Assembly: GCF_014831675.1 (NCBI RefSeq)
Contig: NZ_VJXY01000008.1
Location: forward strand, 62,001 to 126,000
From: Komarekiella delphini-convector SJRDD-AB1
GTDB taxonomy: Bacteria; Cyanobacteriota; Cyanobacteriia; Cyanobacteriales; Nostocaceae
Direction of reading: 5' to 3'
Length of the DNA: 64,000 nucleotides
Shown here: positions 11,244 through 20,931 of the stretch, in pieces
Position numbering within the stretch: the stretch's first letter is position 1
Layout: every line of letters starts with the position of its first letter
Made by a program: the position numbers and the translations under genes
Notes under the pieces: generated by a model
Database searches by the model: none
Seen by the model: the letters and a program-made list of their open reading frames with translations, nothing else
Told to the model about the DNA's origin: nothing

Positions 11244-12092
11244 ATGCTGCTTAAAGATATACGCGATTATCAAATTCTATTTTTGGGCTTGTTTTTGGTC
11301 TTGGGAATTAGTACAAGAGACTGGACGCTGCGACCAGAGTTGATTGGGGTGGCGATCGCCACTTGTTTAGCAACGCAATGGATATTGTCATTAGTCACTG
11401 GCAAAGAACAAATGATGAATCTTCGCAGCGCTTTAATTACTTCTCTGGGACTCAGCTTGCTTTTGCGGGCAGATCATTGGACAACAATGGCAATCGCCGC
11501 AGCAAGTGCGATCGCCAGCAAATTTCTTTTCCAAGTTGGTGAGAAGCATTTCTTCAATCCAGCCAATTTTGGTATCATCTGTGCCTTAGTTCTGACGCCC
11601 GATGCTTGGGTTTCGCCGGGACAGTGGGGCGAGGAGTGGTGGTATGGACTGTTATTTGCTGGAACTGGCGGGATGATTTTGCAGCGAGTTGGTCGCTGGG
11701 ACACCACAGCAGCTTTTTTGGGTGCGTATTCCTTGCTGGAGGCGATTCGCAATCTCTGGCTGGGTTGGACTTGGGACGTTTATTGGCATCGTCTAATGAG
11801 CGGGTCTTTGTTACTGTTTGCCCTATTTATGGTTACAGATCCCCGGTCTATCCCCAATGCCCGAATCGGGCGTGTAGTTTGGGCAATATGCATTGCCATC
11901 TGCACTTTTATTCTGCGGAATTATTTCTTTGTCCCCACCGCAGTTTTTTGGGCACTATTCGCTCTAGCCCCGTTGACTGTAATCCTAGATTTTTTCTGGT
12001 TGGACGCACGATTTTCTTGGTCAAAGGAGAGAGAAGGAGCAGGGGAAGCAGAGGAGGACAAGGGGAATAAATTACTGATTCTTGACCCTTGA
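11244..12092 (+). CDS. RnfD/NqrB-like membrane protein
   Basis: A multi-pass membrane protein with the RnfD/NqrB signature pieces FFNPANFGI (near residue 105) and LFMVTDPRSIPNARIGR (near 192-208). RnfD and NqrB bind flavin in ion-pumping electron-transfer complexes. No other rnf or nqr gene is nearby, so it is a stand-alone relative with unknown partners. The last ~20 residues (EREGAGEAEEDKG) are encoded by a ggagcagggg-type repeat and look like repeat sequence read in frame. The DUF2330 gene begins 48 bases downstream on the same strand, and the two probably form an operon. Confidence 0.82.
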   Translation: MLLKDIRDYQILFLGLFLVLGISTRDWTLRPELIGVAIATCLATQWILSLVTGKEQMMNLRSALITSLGLSLLLRADHWTTMAIAAASAIASKFLFQVGEKHFFNPANFGIICALVLTPDAWVSPGQWGEEWWYGLLFAGTGGMILQRVGRWDTTAAFLGAYSLLEAIRNLWLGWTWDVYWHRLMSGSLLLFALFMVTDPRSIPNARIGRVVWAICIAICTFILRNYFFVPTAVFWALFALAPLTVILDFFWLDARFSWSKEREGAGEAEEDKGNKLLILDP

Positions 12093-12140
12093 CTCTTGAC
12101 TTTTGACTTTTGAATCACCACTTATTCATAGAGGTATAAA

Positions 12141-13508
12141 ATGAAGCTTTTTCGAGTCTTAATGTCATTATTACTGGCGGTTGTAGCTGTGCTGTGCTTT
12201 ACGCCCGCAGCTTGGGCATTTTGTGGATTTTATGTAGCTAAAGCTGATACGAAACTGTATAACAAAGCTTCTCAGGTGGCGATCGCGCGGGATGGCGATC
12301 GCACTGTCCTAACGATGGCCAACGACTTCCAAGGCGAGGTCAAAGATTTTGCGATGGTGATACCTGTTCCGACGGTGTTAGAAAAAGAGCAAGTTCGCAT
12401 TGCCCAACCCAAAATTATCGAACGCTTGGATGCTTTTAGTGCGCCGCGATTGGTGGAGTATTTTGACTCTGACCCCTGCGAGCCAGCTTATGATCGGGTA
12501 ATGCAAGCAGCACCAGCACCAACCGCAGCAGCAGAAAGAGGGCGTACGAGGGGCGATGCCAGCTTAGGTGTTACAGTCGAAGCACGTTTCAACGTCGGCG
12601 AATACGACATTTTGATCCTGAGTGCAAAAGAATCTGGTGGACTAGAAACTTGGCTCAAACGCAACGGTTATAAAATTCCCAGAGGTGCAAAACAGTTACT
12701 TCAGCCTTACATCCGTTCCTCGATGAAGTTCTTTGTTGCCAAAGTCAATCTGGATAAATTCGAGCAATCTGGCTATCAATTCCTCCGTCCGCTGCAAATT
12801 TCTTATCAATCACCCAAGTTCATGCTGCCAATTCGTTTGGGCATGATCAATGCCAGTACCGAGCAGGATTTAATTGTCTATATCCTCTCGCCCAAAGGAG
12901 AGGCTGAAATCACTAACTATCGGACGGTAAAAATCCCTTCTAATACCAATATTCCTCTGTTTGTTAAAGATGAATTTGGTGAATTTTACAAATCCATGTT
13001 CCAAACTGCCTACACTAAAGAAGACCGGAAGGTCGGTTTTTTAGAATACGCTTGGGATATGGGTAATTGTGATCCTTGTTCTGCCGAGCCTTTGACTCAA
13101 GAAGAACTGAAGCAAGCAGGCGTATTTTGGCTGGATAATAATTCTAGTAATGTACCAATATCCTCCGGCTTTCGTGGTTCCTTGCCTACCAGTAATGTCT
13201 TCATCACTCGTCTACACATCCGCTATACCCGCGACAAATTCCCTGAAGATCCGACATTTCAACAAACCTCCAACCGTGAATCTTTCCAAGGGCGTTATAT
13301 TCTACAACATCCGTTTACTGGGGAACTTCAATGTCAAGCAGGCAGAGAATACAAGCGGTCTTTGCCTAAGCGTTTTGAACAAGAGGCGCAAACTCTCGCT
13401 AAGTTAACTAACTGGAATATCCAAGACATTCGCAAAAAAATGAAGCTGAGTGTAGGTAATTTGACATATTCTTGGTGGGATAATTTATTGTCCTGGCTCA
13501 GATTATAG
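12141..13508 (+). CDS. DUF2330 domain-containing exported protein
   Basis: The N-terminus is a signal peptide (about residues 1-26, ending AAWA). The mature chain opens with FCGFYVAKADTKLYN and continues QVAIARDGDRTVLTMANDFQG, which is the DUF2330 signature. The domain covers most of the 455 residues. Cysteines occur in pairs (CDPCSAEP near residue 312, DPCEP near 113), suggesting disulfides outside the cytoplasm. Function is unknown. Its position directly behind the RnfD-like gene suggests a shared membrane or redox role. That is inference from context. Confidence 0.85.
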   Translation: MKLFRVLMSLLLAVVAVLCFTPAAWAFCGFYVAKADTKLYNKASQVAIARDGDRTVLTMANDFQGEVKDFAMVIPVPTVLEKEQVRIAQPKIIERLDAFSAPRLVEYFDSDPCEPAYDRVMQAAPAPTAAAERGRTRGDASLGVTVEARFNVGEYDILILSAKESGGLETWLKRNGYKIPRGAKQLLQPYIRSSMKFFVAKVNLDKFEQSGYQFLRPLQISYQSPKFMLPIRLGMINASTEQDLIVYILSPKGEAEITNYRTVKIPSNTNIPLFVKDEFGEFYKSMFQTAYTKEDRKVGFLEYAWDMGNCDPCSAEPLTQEELKQAGVFWLDNNSSNVPISSGFRGSLPTSNVFITRLHIRYTRDKFPEDPTFQQTSNRESFQGRYILQHPFTGELQCQAGREYKRSLPKRFEQEAQTLAKLTNWNIQDIRKKMKLSVGNLTYSWWDNLLSWLRL

Positions 13509-13602
13509 TTAGCTGAAAAGGAGTTGTGTGTAACGGCAACTAGATTATTCATTTTTTGCATAGATAATTTATGCCGTTACATATCCTGTAGTCCACAAAA
13601 TC

Positions 13603-14610
13603 CTATATTTTATTGTGGCTAATTAAAGCTTCTAATTCCTTTTTTTGACTATCAATTAATACTATTGCTGGATGGTCTGGAGAAAATTCTTTGAGAAGTT
13701 GCGATCGCTCTATTTCAAACCCTTCTATTTTTTGATATGCAGCATTTGCTTTAAGACTTTTCAGTACAATTTTGTCTACTTGCGGTTGTGTGTTTTCTAA
13801 TTGTTTATACAAATCATCAATTTGAGCGTCAAAATGCTGAATCGTTGGGTGTTGAGGTTCAAATCTTGCTAAATTTAGTGCTCGCTCGACTTCTACTTTG
13901 GCGATTGATTTTAAAATAGTACCAGTTGTAATCTGCGGTACTGAAATATCTACTCCCATGCTTGATAATTCATTTCTGACTTTATCCAACATTTCTTCAT
14001 TTATAGTATCCATAGGGCCATTTCCGTAAACCCCATCTACATATTGCTGAAAAATCTTTTCTGCTACTTTGTAATCTGCGATCGCACTTTCTTTATTTCC
14101 TAAATCCCGGTACATATTTGCTCTGAAAAAGTATGCCTCAGCAGAAGAAGCACTTTCACTAATTACTTGAGTAAAATCTGAAATTGCTTTCTGTTTGTCA
14201 CCCAACTTTTCGTAAGTCAAAGCCCTATTCCAGTAGGCAGGACTACTAAAACCCAATCTACCTGTATTTTGCCTAATTACTTCGGTATAGTCTGCCACTG
14301 CGGCTTTATAATTTCCAAGTTTCTTGTAAGCATTTGCACGATGATAGTAGGGTTCTTCAGCCTTGGAATTGAGCCTAATTGCCTGCGTGAAAGAAGAAAC
14401 CGCAGCGAGTGAGTCTTTTTGGCAATCCTCTTGAAAGTGTCCCATGCCTATGAAGTCGGTTAGTATATTAAGATCTGGTGGCTTAAAAGTTTGGCAGTTA
14501 TTAGAAGCATTAGAAGCTGGTATTTTTACAACTAATGGTAGCGACAAACCTAGTAGCATAATAGATGATATGTAAGCAAGTAAGGAAGGTATAGAGAAGG
14601 TAAATTTCAT
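13603..14610 (-). CDS. TPR-repeat exported protein
   Basis: The hydrophobic N-terminus (about residues 9-30) looks like a signal peptide or anchor. At least three tetratricopeptide repeats follow (EPYYHRANAYKKLGNYKAAVADY, then PAYWNRALTYEKLGDKQKAISDF, then EAYFFRANMYRDLGNKESAIADY). After these comes a helical tail of 150 residues containing two related HPxI motifs (EPQHPTIQHFDAQ, SPDHPAIVLIDSQ). TPR proteins are protein-binding scaffolds, and the partner is unknown. The gene is convergent with DUF2330. Confidence 0.75.
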   Translation of the reverse strand: MKFTFSIPSLLAYISSIMLLGLSLPLVVKIPASNASNNCQTFKPPDLNILTDFIGMGHFQEDCQKDSLAAVSSFTQAIRLNSKAEEPYYHRANAYKKLGNYKAAVADYTEVIRQNTGRLGFSSPAYWNRALTYEKLGDKQKAISDFTQVISESASSAEAYFFRANMYRDLGNKESAIADYKVAEKIFQQYVDGVYGNGPMDTINEEMLDKVRNELSSMGVDISVPQITTGTILKSIAKVEVERALNLARFEPQHPTIQHFDAQIDDLYKQLENTQPQVDKIVLKSLKANAAYQKIEGFEIERSQLLKEFSPDHPAIVLIDSQKKELEALISHNKI

Positions 14611-14768
14611 AATTATATAGTCTCGAAATATTTTCAGTTAGGTAAACGACGAGTATTTGGAAAAAACGGCGATTGTTAATTGTAGATTCTACAGAAGTTT
14701 ATTGGCTTATTAATATTAATCAATCATGGTTTAATGTATAATTGTCTTGATTAGAGCATAAAAACATC

Positions 14769-15140
14769 TTAGATTTAGCCCAAAGACATTAACTAAACTC
14801 GGATAAAACCGAGGTTGAAAAATTAATGATGCTAGTGGATGGACATCCATTTCTAGTACGTCTTGCTATTTATAATGTAGCCAATATTAACATTATTTTA
14901 ACACAAATACTACAAAATACTACAATATTAAATATTTATGCAGACAATTTACGCCGTCAAAGTTTAATTCTTACACCACAACCATAATTAACAAATGTGA
15001 TGAAAAGTATAGTTTATGATGATTCTGCCAAATTATGACAGCAAATAAATTGAAATTACACAGTATTTAATTGGTAAATTTTCAATAAGATGGTATAATT
15101 ATACGTCGTAATTTATATCGTCATTATCTGCAAATTCGTA
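14769..15140 (+). pseudogene. Decayed C-terminus of an AAA-like (PF14516-type) signalling protein
   Basis: One frame from 14769 reads LDLAQRH-stop-LNSDKTEVEKLM, then MLVDGHPFLVRLAIYNVA, then IYADNLRRQSL, ending at a stop at 14985-14987. In the family as I know it, the corresponding blocks are a VGGHPYL-RLALYHIA helix and a YSDHLRR motif. The expected last block reappears in another frame near the end as RRNLYRHYLQIR (about 15106-15140). So the piece has at least one internal stop and frameshifts, and its N-terminal AAA part is missing. I infer a remnant of a deleted signalling ATPase. Confidence 0.6.
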
Positions 15141-15380
15141 ATACTGTTGGCAAATTGATAGCGGGTCTATAACCCATCAACCATAATCCATCTGAAATTT
15201 CTTTAATTTCAACGCGTTTAAACGCATTTAAGCTATTAGCCCGCAAGATGAGTGCAGGGCGGGAAAGCAAAGCAAAATGAGGATAAGTAAAAAAATGTAG
15301 TATCGCGACGAAGGGTAATTTTTTTAGGGCATTGTTATACGTAATACTAAGATATTCTTGCTTTCTTCGCCAAGATTGCC

Positions 15381-16031
15381 ATGGTTGAATTCGATGAACA
15401 GCTACGCTGCTTAGTTGCCAAAGCCTGTGGAAACCCACTCGGAAGCCCTCAGCGTCAAAAGCTGCTCACGCAAATTATTCGCTTGACAGCAGGTAGGCTC
15501 TGGAGGGAAAATACTCCCTATTATCAAGACGCACTACAACAAACTTGGTTATATTTCTGCCGCAACGTTTGTGAAGGGTTGACGGGTCAAATATATGACC
15601 CCACTTATGGTAGTGTTGTCACCTGGCTAAATGCTTACCTAAAACGCAGATTACAAGACTTTTATCTCAACCAGCACCGAGAACAAATTACAACCGTCCC
15701 GCTCCGGCTCCACCAGTCTAAATCGGGTGAAAATAGTGAAATCATTGACCCTATAGATAACTTACCTGCTACCCCCCAAGCACCTCCCATTTTGGAAAAC
15801 TTGGAGATATGGGCTAAGACAGATGCGGATGGAGAACTGCGCCGTACTCACATAAAAGGGCATCCAGAGGTGAATTGTCAGGTGTTAATTCTCAAACGCC
15901 TACCCCCTGAAGTTAGCTGGAGAGAATTATCTGAGGAATTTAATCTCTCAATTCCGACATTAAGCAGTTTTTATCAGCGTCAGTGTCTACCGCGCTTACG
16001 GAAATTTGCTGAGTTAGAGGGTTTGTTATAA
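15381..16031 (+). CDS. Sigma-70-like factor (cyanobacterial ECF-type relative)
   Basis: A 216-residue protein with a helical N-terminal half (DALQQTWLYFCRNVCE resembles region 2) and a C-terminal helix-turn-helix (SWRELSEEFNLSIPTLSSFYQRQCLPRLRKF) resembling sigma region 4. Relatives in filamentous cyanobacteria are annotated as sigma-70 family factors and are often found near DUF1822, CHASE2-CHAT and DUF928 genes, as here. Promoter targets are unknown. An opposing frame over its start (15124-15438) is a shadow. Confidence 0.7.
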   Translation: MVEFDEQLRCLVAKACGNPLGSPQRQKLLTQIIRLTAGRLWRENTPYYQDALQQTWLYFCRNVCEGLTGQIYDPTYGSVVTWLNAYLKRRLQDFYLNQHREQITTVPLRLHQSKSGENSEIIDPIDNLPATPQAPPILENLEIWAKTDADGELRRTHIKGHPEVNCQVLILKRLPPEVSWRELSEEFNLSIPTLSSFYQRQCLPRLRKFAELEGLL

Positions 16032-16145
16032 AAGTTAATTTTTGACACTTTTCATACCTGACGTCGGAAGCTGAGGTATTCAATAAGCATTGGCTCTGAA
16101 ACTTTTACTAGTAATCCACTACACCAACGCCTGATGCGTGAATAA

Positions 16146-16200
16146 GTTCGTAGTCACGACTAAAGTCCTTAGCTTGAGCGCTAAAGCGCTCACTACGAAC
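16146..16200. repeat. Nested inverted repeat
   Basis: Outer arms gttcgtagt (16146-16154) and actacgaac (16192-16200) enclose an inner perfect palindrome gagcgctaaagcgctc (16176-16191). The structure could form a cruciform or an RNA hairpin. Such elements are dispersed in Nostocales genomes. It lies between the sigma-like gene and the TPR-CHAT gene. The rest of that 290-base spacer holds nothing I recognise. Confidence 0.7.
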
Positions 16201-16325
16201 CAAACATTATGTTTAAAGTGAAAGTCTTTACCGCCATCAGTAGTGAGGGATACTAATGATTATTTTGGTAGCCCAAGCACCTACAGTCAATCTTGTGCCT
16301 TGCGGGTTATTACTTACCTCTTGCC

Positions 16326-18965
16326 ATGCCCATGACTAAAACAACTAGGTTTTCTGGAGTGAATTATCTAAAAATTCACAGACAAAGAGTAAAAGGCAAG
16401 ACTTTTGATTTTTTACGTTTGCCTTTGTACTTCTTAATTGCTTTACTGTGCATCCTTAGTTCGCCTGTGCTGGCAAACGTTCCAGGTGTGCTTAACTCCT
16501 CATCCCAACTGGTAATCAACAGTGTTACTAATACCTCTCCACTGCAACAGGGTAAAGTTTTATTCGATGCCGGCAACTTTGCCCAAGCGGTGAATGTATT
16601 GCAACAGGCAGCCCAGAAATATAAGCAGCAAGGGGATAAGCTTAGACTAGCAGCGACTTTGAGTAATCTTTCTTTAGCTTACCAGCAGCTCGGTGCATGG
16701 ACTGAGGCACAGCAGGCAATTACAGACAGCTTGAATTTGCTCAAACAACAGGGTAAAAACCAAAATCTGCAAGTATTTGCCCAATCACTGGATATTCAAG
16801 GTCGTTTACAACTGGCAATGGGAAAGGTAGAGGCAGCTTTAGCAACTTGGGAGCAAACGGAAGAGGTTTACAAGCAAGCAAAAAATCAAAGCGGTATAAT
16901 GCGATCGCAGATTAATCAAGCACAAGCGTGGCGAACTCAAGGGTTTTACCGCCGTGCAGTAGAAACACTGATAAAAGTCAATCAAACGTTACAATCTCAA
17001 CCAGATTCTATAGCAAAGACAGTAGGATTGCGATCACTAGGTGATGCTCTCCAAGTAGCAGGGGAACTCGAAATGTCCCGCCAAGCCCTTGAGCAAAGTC
17101 TTGTGATTGCTCAACGACTACAATCAAACGCTGATATCGGCGCAAGTCTGTTCAGCTTAGGAAATAATACTCGTAATATCCGTACACAAGAGCAAAAACA
17201 ACAGGCGATCGCTTATTATATACAAACAGAGAAAGTGTCCCCGTCGCCCCTGACAAGAGCTACGGCAAAACTAAATCGCCTCAGCCTACTCATCGAAGAT
17301 AAACAATTAGCACAAGCCGAAACTCTATTACCATCAATTGAATCCCAACTAGAGCAACTCCCCCCTAGTCGTGCTGCTATCTACGCTAGGATTAATTTTG
17401 CACAAAGCCTGACGAAATTCCCCAGTAGAAATTCGGACTCGGCAATATTACTTGCCAAAGCTATTAAGCAATCCCGCAGTTTGGGCGACAAGCGGGCAGA
17501 AGCTTATGCCTTAAAGAGCTTGGGCGGCTTATACGAAGAAACCAAACAGTGGTCAGAGGCGCAAAAGCTCACCCAGCAAGGATTAATTCTCGCACAAACC
17601 AGCAACGCACGAGACATTATCTATACCTTAGAGTGGCAGTTAGGTAGATTGCTCTGGGCACAAAAAGATATTAATGGTGCGATCGCAGCGTATGATGCTG
17701 CTGTGGAAACTCTCCAGTATCTCCGCAGTGACTTAGTGGCAGTCAATCAAGACGTGCAATTTAACTTTCGAGATAGCGTCGAACCAGTCTATCGACAGTC
17801 AGTAGAGTTACTGCTGCAATCTCAGGGGACACAACCGGATATAAAAATATTAGAGAAAGCACGTCAGCGGATTGAAGCACTGCAATTGGCAGAATTAGAT
17901 AACTTTTTTCGGGAAGCTTGTCTACAAGGTCAAAAAGTGCCGCTCGATCAAGTGGTACAAGATAACCCCACTGCTGCCATCCTTTATCCAATTATTCTTC
18001 CTAACGAACTCCAGGTAATTGTCAAAATTCCCAAACAACCCCTGCGGCATTACAACACCAAAATTCGTCAAGTAGAAGTAGAAAAAATTCTCACAGAACT
18101 GCGAAAAAGCCTGGTCAATCCCACTGCTAGCAAAGCTGTAGAAAATCAGTCGCAACAAGTTTATAACTGGTTGCTCCAACCTATTGAATCAGAATTACAA
18201 GCGAGTGGGGTGAATACCTTAGTGTTTGTGCTGGATGGAGCATTACGCAACTTACCAATGGCAGCTCTTTATGATGGTAAACAGTATTTAGTGGAAAAAT
18301 ATGCGATCGCTCTCAGCGTCGGTCTGCAACTCCTCGACCCCAAACCACTGGTACAAAAGCAGCTAAAAGCCTTAACTGCTGGGCTAACTCAGCCTCCAGC
18401 CAATTACCCCAACTATGCTCCTTTACCTGCTATCAAATCTGAATTCAACGGCATTACCGAAGCCGGCATATCGACAACCAGTCTCCTAGATGGGCAGTTC
18501 ACCAGCAAAAAACTAGAAACCGAAATTAATACCGTTTCATTTAACGTAGTGCATTTAGCAACTCACGGTCAGTTTAGTTCCTTGGCTGAAAATACCTATA
18601 TTTTGGCTGCTGATGGCCCAATCAAAGTCAAAAATTTTGATAGTTTCCTTCGTAGTCAGGATAAAACCAGAGTGGAACTATTAGTTTTAAGTGCTTGCCA
18701 AACAGCAGCAGGAGACAACCGTGCAGCACTCGGTTTAGCCGGGGCATCTGTACGAGCCGGTGCACGCAGTACTCTAGCATCCTTATGGCAGATTGATGAT
18801 GAATCAACAGCTCTGTTTGTCAGTGCCTTTTATCAAGAACTTAAAGGTGGCAAAATTACCAAAGCTGAAGCTCTCCACCGTGCCCAGCTACAACTGTTGA
18901 AACATCCCAACTACAAAGCACCAAGCTTTTGGTCTGCCTATGTGCTGATTGGTAATTGGTTGTAA
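16326..18965 (+). CDS. TPR-CHAT protein (caspase-like peptidase domain)
   Basis: The predicted exported or membrane-anchored N-terminus ends in SSPVLANVPG (signal about residues 30-51). Tetratricopeptide repeats fill roughly residues 65-470, followed by a helical connector and a CHAT domain from about 560 to the end. The caspase-type dyad is visible: His747 in HLATHGQF and Cys791 in LSACQTAAG. The closing RAGARSTLASLWQIDD and HPNYKAPSFWSAYVLIG are typical CHAT motifs. CHAT domains are clan CD cysteine peptidases, and the substrate here is unknown. The frame extends to a TTG at 16293, but ATG 16326 (or 16332) is more plausible. It follows the sigma-like gene. Confidence 0.88.
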   Translation: MPMTKTTRFSGVNYLKIHRQRVKGKTFDFLRLPLYFLIALLCILSSPVLANVPGVLNSSSQLVINSVTNTSPLQQGKVLFDAGNFAQAVNVLQQAAQKYKQQGDKLRLAATLSNLSLAYQQLGAWTEAQQAITDSLNLLKQQGKNQNLQVFAQSLDIQGRLQLAMGKVEAALATWEQTEEVYKQAKNQSGIMRSQINQAQAWRTQGFYRRAVETLIKVNQTLQSQPDSIAKTVGLRSLGDALQVAGELEMSRQALEQSLVIAQRLQSNADIGASLFSLGNNTRNIRTQEQKQQAIAYYIQTEKVSPSPLTRATAKLNRLSLLIEDKQLAQAETLLPSIESQLEQLPPSRAAIYARINFAQSLTKFPSRNSDSAILLAKAIKQSRSLGDKRAEAYALKSLGGLYEETKQWSEAQKLTQQGLILAQTSNARDIIYTLEWQLGRLLWAQKDINGAIAAYDAAVETLQYLRSDLVAVNQDVQFNFRDSVEPVYRQSVELLLQSQGTQPDIKILEKARQRIEALQLAELDNFFREACLQGQKVPLDQVVQDNPTAAILYPIILPNELQVIVKIPKQPLRHYNTKIRQVEVEKILTELRKSLVNPTASKAVENQSQQVYNWLLQPIESELQASGVNTLVFVLDGALRNLPMAALYDGKQYLVEKYAIALSVGLQLLDPKPLVQKQLKALTAGLTQPPANYPNYAPLPAIKSEFNGITEAGISTTSLLDGQFTSKKLETEINTVSFNVVHLATHGQFSSLAENTYILAADGPIKVKNFDSFLRSQDKTRVELLVLSACQTAAGDNRAALGLAGASVRAGARSTLASLWQIDDESTALFVSAFYQELKGGKITKAEALHRAQLQLLKHPNYKAPSFWSAYVLIGNWL

Positions 18966-19118
18966 CTGAAGTTCGGACTAATTAGAATTTTCTTCTGAAG
19001 TCATGCTTTGGCTTAAAGCAGGTTTTATGATGAATAGATCACATGTAGAGTGGGCATTACAATGCCTACCCTACTTGGAGGATACATGATGTAGTTTCTA
19101 TGGGTAACTCCTGTATGT

Positions 19119-19805
19119 ATGGATAAATTACACCTTCAGCACATGCTTGAAAGTATTTACCAAGAACTACTTCCTAGCTTACAAATTGAGAGTGTCAATC
19201 CCCATAACCCAGTAAAAGTAAACTATCTTCCTGAACCCTGGCGGCTTCTGGGTACGGGAAACTATGCTGCTGTGGTCTATCACCCCGACCATCCAGACCT
19301 AGTGGTGAAAATTTACGCACCTGGTCGCCCAGGTTTTGAGGAGGAAGTGGAGGTTTACCACCGCTTAGGTACTCATCCTGCTTTTTCGGAATGTTTCTAT
19401 GCCAAAGAAGGCTTCTTAATTTTGAAGCGGCTGTATGGAGTTACTCTTTACAACTGTATGCACCTTGGTCTACGTATCCCCAAACAGGTTATACGAGACA
19501 TTGATGCAGCTCTAGATTATGCCCGTCATCGCGGTCTTTACCCCCATGATATTCACGGTCGCAATGTCATGATGCATGAAGGTAGAGGATTAGTCGTAGA
19601 TATCTCGGATTTTCTCGATGAACAGACATGCTCAAAGTGGAATAACTTGAAAAAAGCTTATTACTGGCTATATCTCCCTTTTTTGTATCCACTTCGGTTA
19701 AGAGTGCCGTACTTTGTTTTGGATATTGTCCGTAAGGGCTATCGTTTCGTGGCTTCGTTCAAATCATTCTGCCATCGATTATTTCAGATGTTACCTCATC
19801 GTTAA
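19119..19805 (+). CDS. Small protein-kinase-like protein
   Basis: Kinase motifs can be read in order: a glycine loop (LLGTGNYAAVVY, about residue 43), an ATP-binding lysine (DLVVKIYAPG), a catalytic loop in the form YPHDIHGRNVMM, and a metal-binding DFG equivalent VDISDF. The chain is 228 aa, shorter than a full Ser/Thr kinase, and the C-lobe is reduced. The C-terminus is basic and aromatic-rich and may contact the membrane. Family members are usually annotated as serine/threonine kinases. It sits between the TPR-CHAT gene and the convergent OCP gene. Confidence 0.72.
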   Translation: MDKLHLQHMLESIYQELLPSLQIESVNPHNPVKVNYLPEPWRLLGTGNYAAVVYHPDHPDLVVKIYAPGRPGFEEEVEVYHRLGTHPAFSECFYAKEGFLILKRLYGVTLYNCMHLGLRIPKQVIRDIDAALDYARHRGLYPHDIHGRNVMMHEGRGLVVDISDFLDEQTCSKWNNLKKAYYWLYLPFLYPLRLRVPYFVLDIVRKGYRFVASFKSFCHRLFQMLPHR

Positions 19806-19971
19806 TCTCTAAAGCGATCGCCTGATTTATTCAACTAAACTAATCTTTGAGAAATAGTTTTATTCCAAATGGCACGCCTGAAGTGTGCGTGCCATTCGGA
19901 TAAGCACCTTTTCCCTTTATCCCTTACCCTTTTCCCATTCGCTAAAGTTACGAAGACGCGCTACTAGCGCA

Positions 19972-20931
19972 CTATTTACGTACCAGGTTGAGCAGTTCTT
20001 TAGGAGATGCTAATAAGTCAATCGCCACAAAGTAAATTTGTCCTTGGGGGTCGAGTAAGAATCGCCAAGCAATGTTCATTCCCACGTTACCCCCAAACCA
20101 AGGAGTTTCGACCGTACCAGTAATTTTATGCTGTGTATAACCATCTTCTATACTTTCCGAGATGCCTTTTGTTGGTTTCATGACCAATCCCTGTCCTTCG
20201 TCTCGCAGATAGGCAGTGATAGCCTCTCGCCCAACAATCGGTTTTTGGAAAGGCGGTTGCAATGCACCGTTGTTAGCAAATAAAGCAACAGCAGCTTCAA
20301 CATTATCTGCGTTCATCGCTGCAATGTATTTCAACACTGTTGGATCTGTTACCCCCTCAATAGGAAATTGAGGAAGTTGAGATGTGCGTGGGAATGTGAA
20401 GTTTATGACTTCTGCCTCCGTTGTAGAAGCCTGAGTCGGATCGAATCCCATGTCTACTACAGTATTTCTTAGTACAGTAATTTGCTGACTTTGATCGATT
20501 TTTTGGACTGCTTCTAGTACTGCTTTAACTTCACTTGACATTTGATAGCCGATTGGCATGGGAGCAACGATACCCTGTTTCATCCACTCTCCTAGCTGCC
20601 ACCAAAAACCCAGCTTCGCATTGACACCAAAGTATGCATAAGAACGGCTGATAGGAGTGTCAGCATTGGTCGCAAGATCCCTCATTAATTGCGTTTGTTC
20701 TTCATGAGACATCCGCTTAATTTGGTTGAATATATCTTCCATCAATTGCAGATTTGCTTTTCCTGGAGCGGCGGGAGTAATTGTACGACCTAGTTCGGTA
20801 TAGGCATACCAAAGAAATGCTAGTTTGTCGTCAATGTTGAGTTTGGCAAACATTGCTGTGGTGGCTGGAACTGCATCTGCCACTTGAGTATTAGAAAAAA
20901 TGTTACGTGCAGACTCGATAGTGTAATTCAT
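19972..20931 (-). CDS. Orange carotenoid protein
   Basis: OCP is a blue-light sensor that binds a ketocarotenoid and quenches the phycobilisome. Both domains are present: the helical N-terminal domain (about 1-165) and the NTF2-like C-terminal domain (about 192-315). Carotenoid and signalling residues are conserved: Tyr44, Trp110, Arg155, Tyr202 and Trp289 (the last two are one position later than in the Synechocystis protein). The ending IAWRFLLDPQGQIYFVAIDLLASPKELLNLVRK is the OCP signature. The N-terminal domain and the linker (about 166-190) differ clearly from the OCP1 sequences I remember, so it may be an OCP2 or OCPX type. No frp gene is adjacent. The start is supported by a GAGG ribosome-binding site. 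Confidence 0.93.
   Translation of the reverse strand: MNYTIESARNIFSNTQVADAVPATTAMFAKLNIDDKLAFLWYAYTELGRTITPAAPGKANLQLMEDIFNQIKRMSHEEQTQLMRDLATNADTPISRSYAYFGVNAKLGFWWQLGEWMKQGIVAPMPIGYQMSSEVKAVLEAVQKIDQSQQITVLRNTVVDMGFDPTQASTTEAEVINFTFPRTSQLPQFPIEGVTDPTVLKYIAAMNADNVEAAVALFANNGALQPPFQKPIVGREAITAYLRDEGQGLVMKPTKGISESIEDGYTQHKITGTVETPWFGGNVGMNIAWRFLLDPQGQIYFVAIDLLASPKELLNLVRK

Noticed and set aside
15124-15438. 104-codon minus-strand frame over the sigma-like gene start
   Set aside because: It overlaps a better gene and the pseudogene remnant, and its composition is not protein-like.
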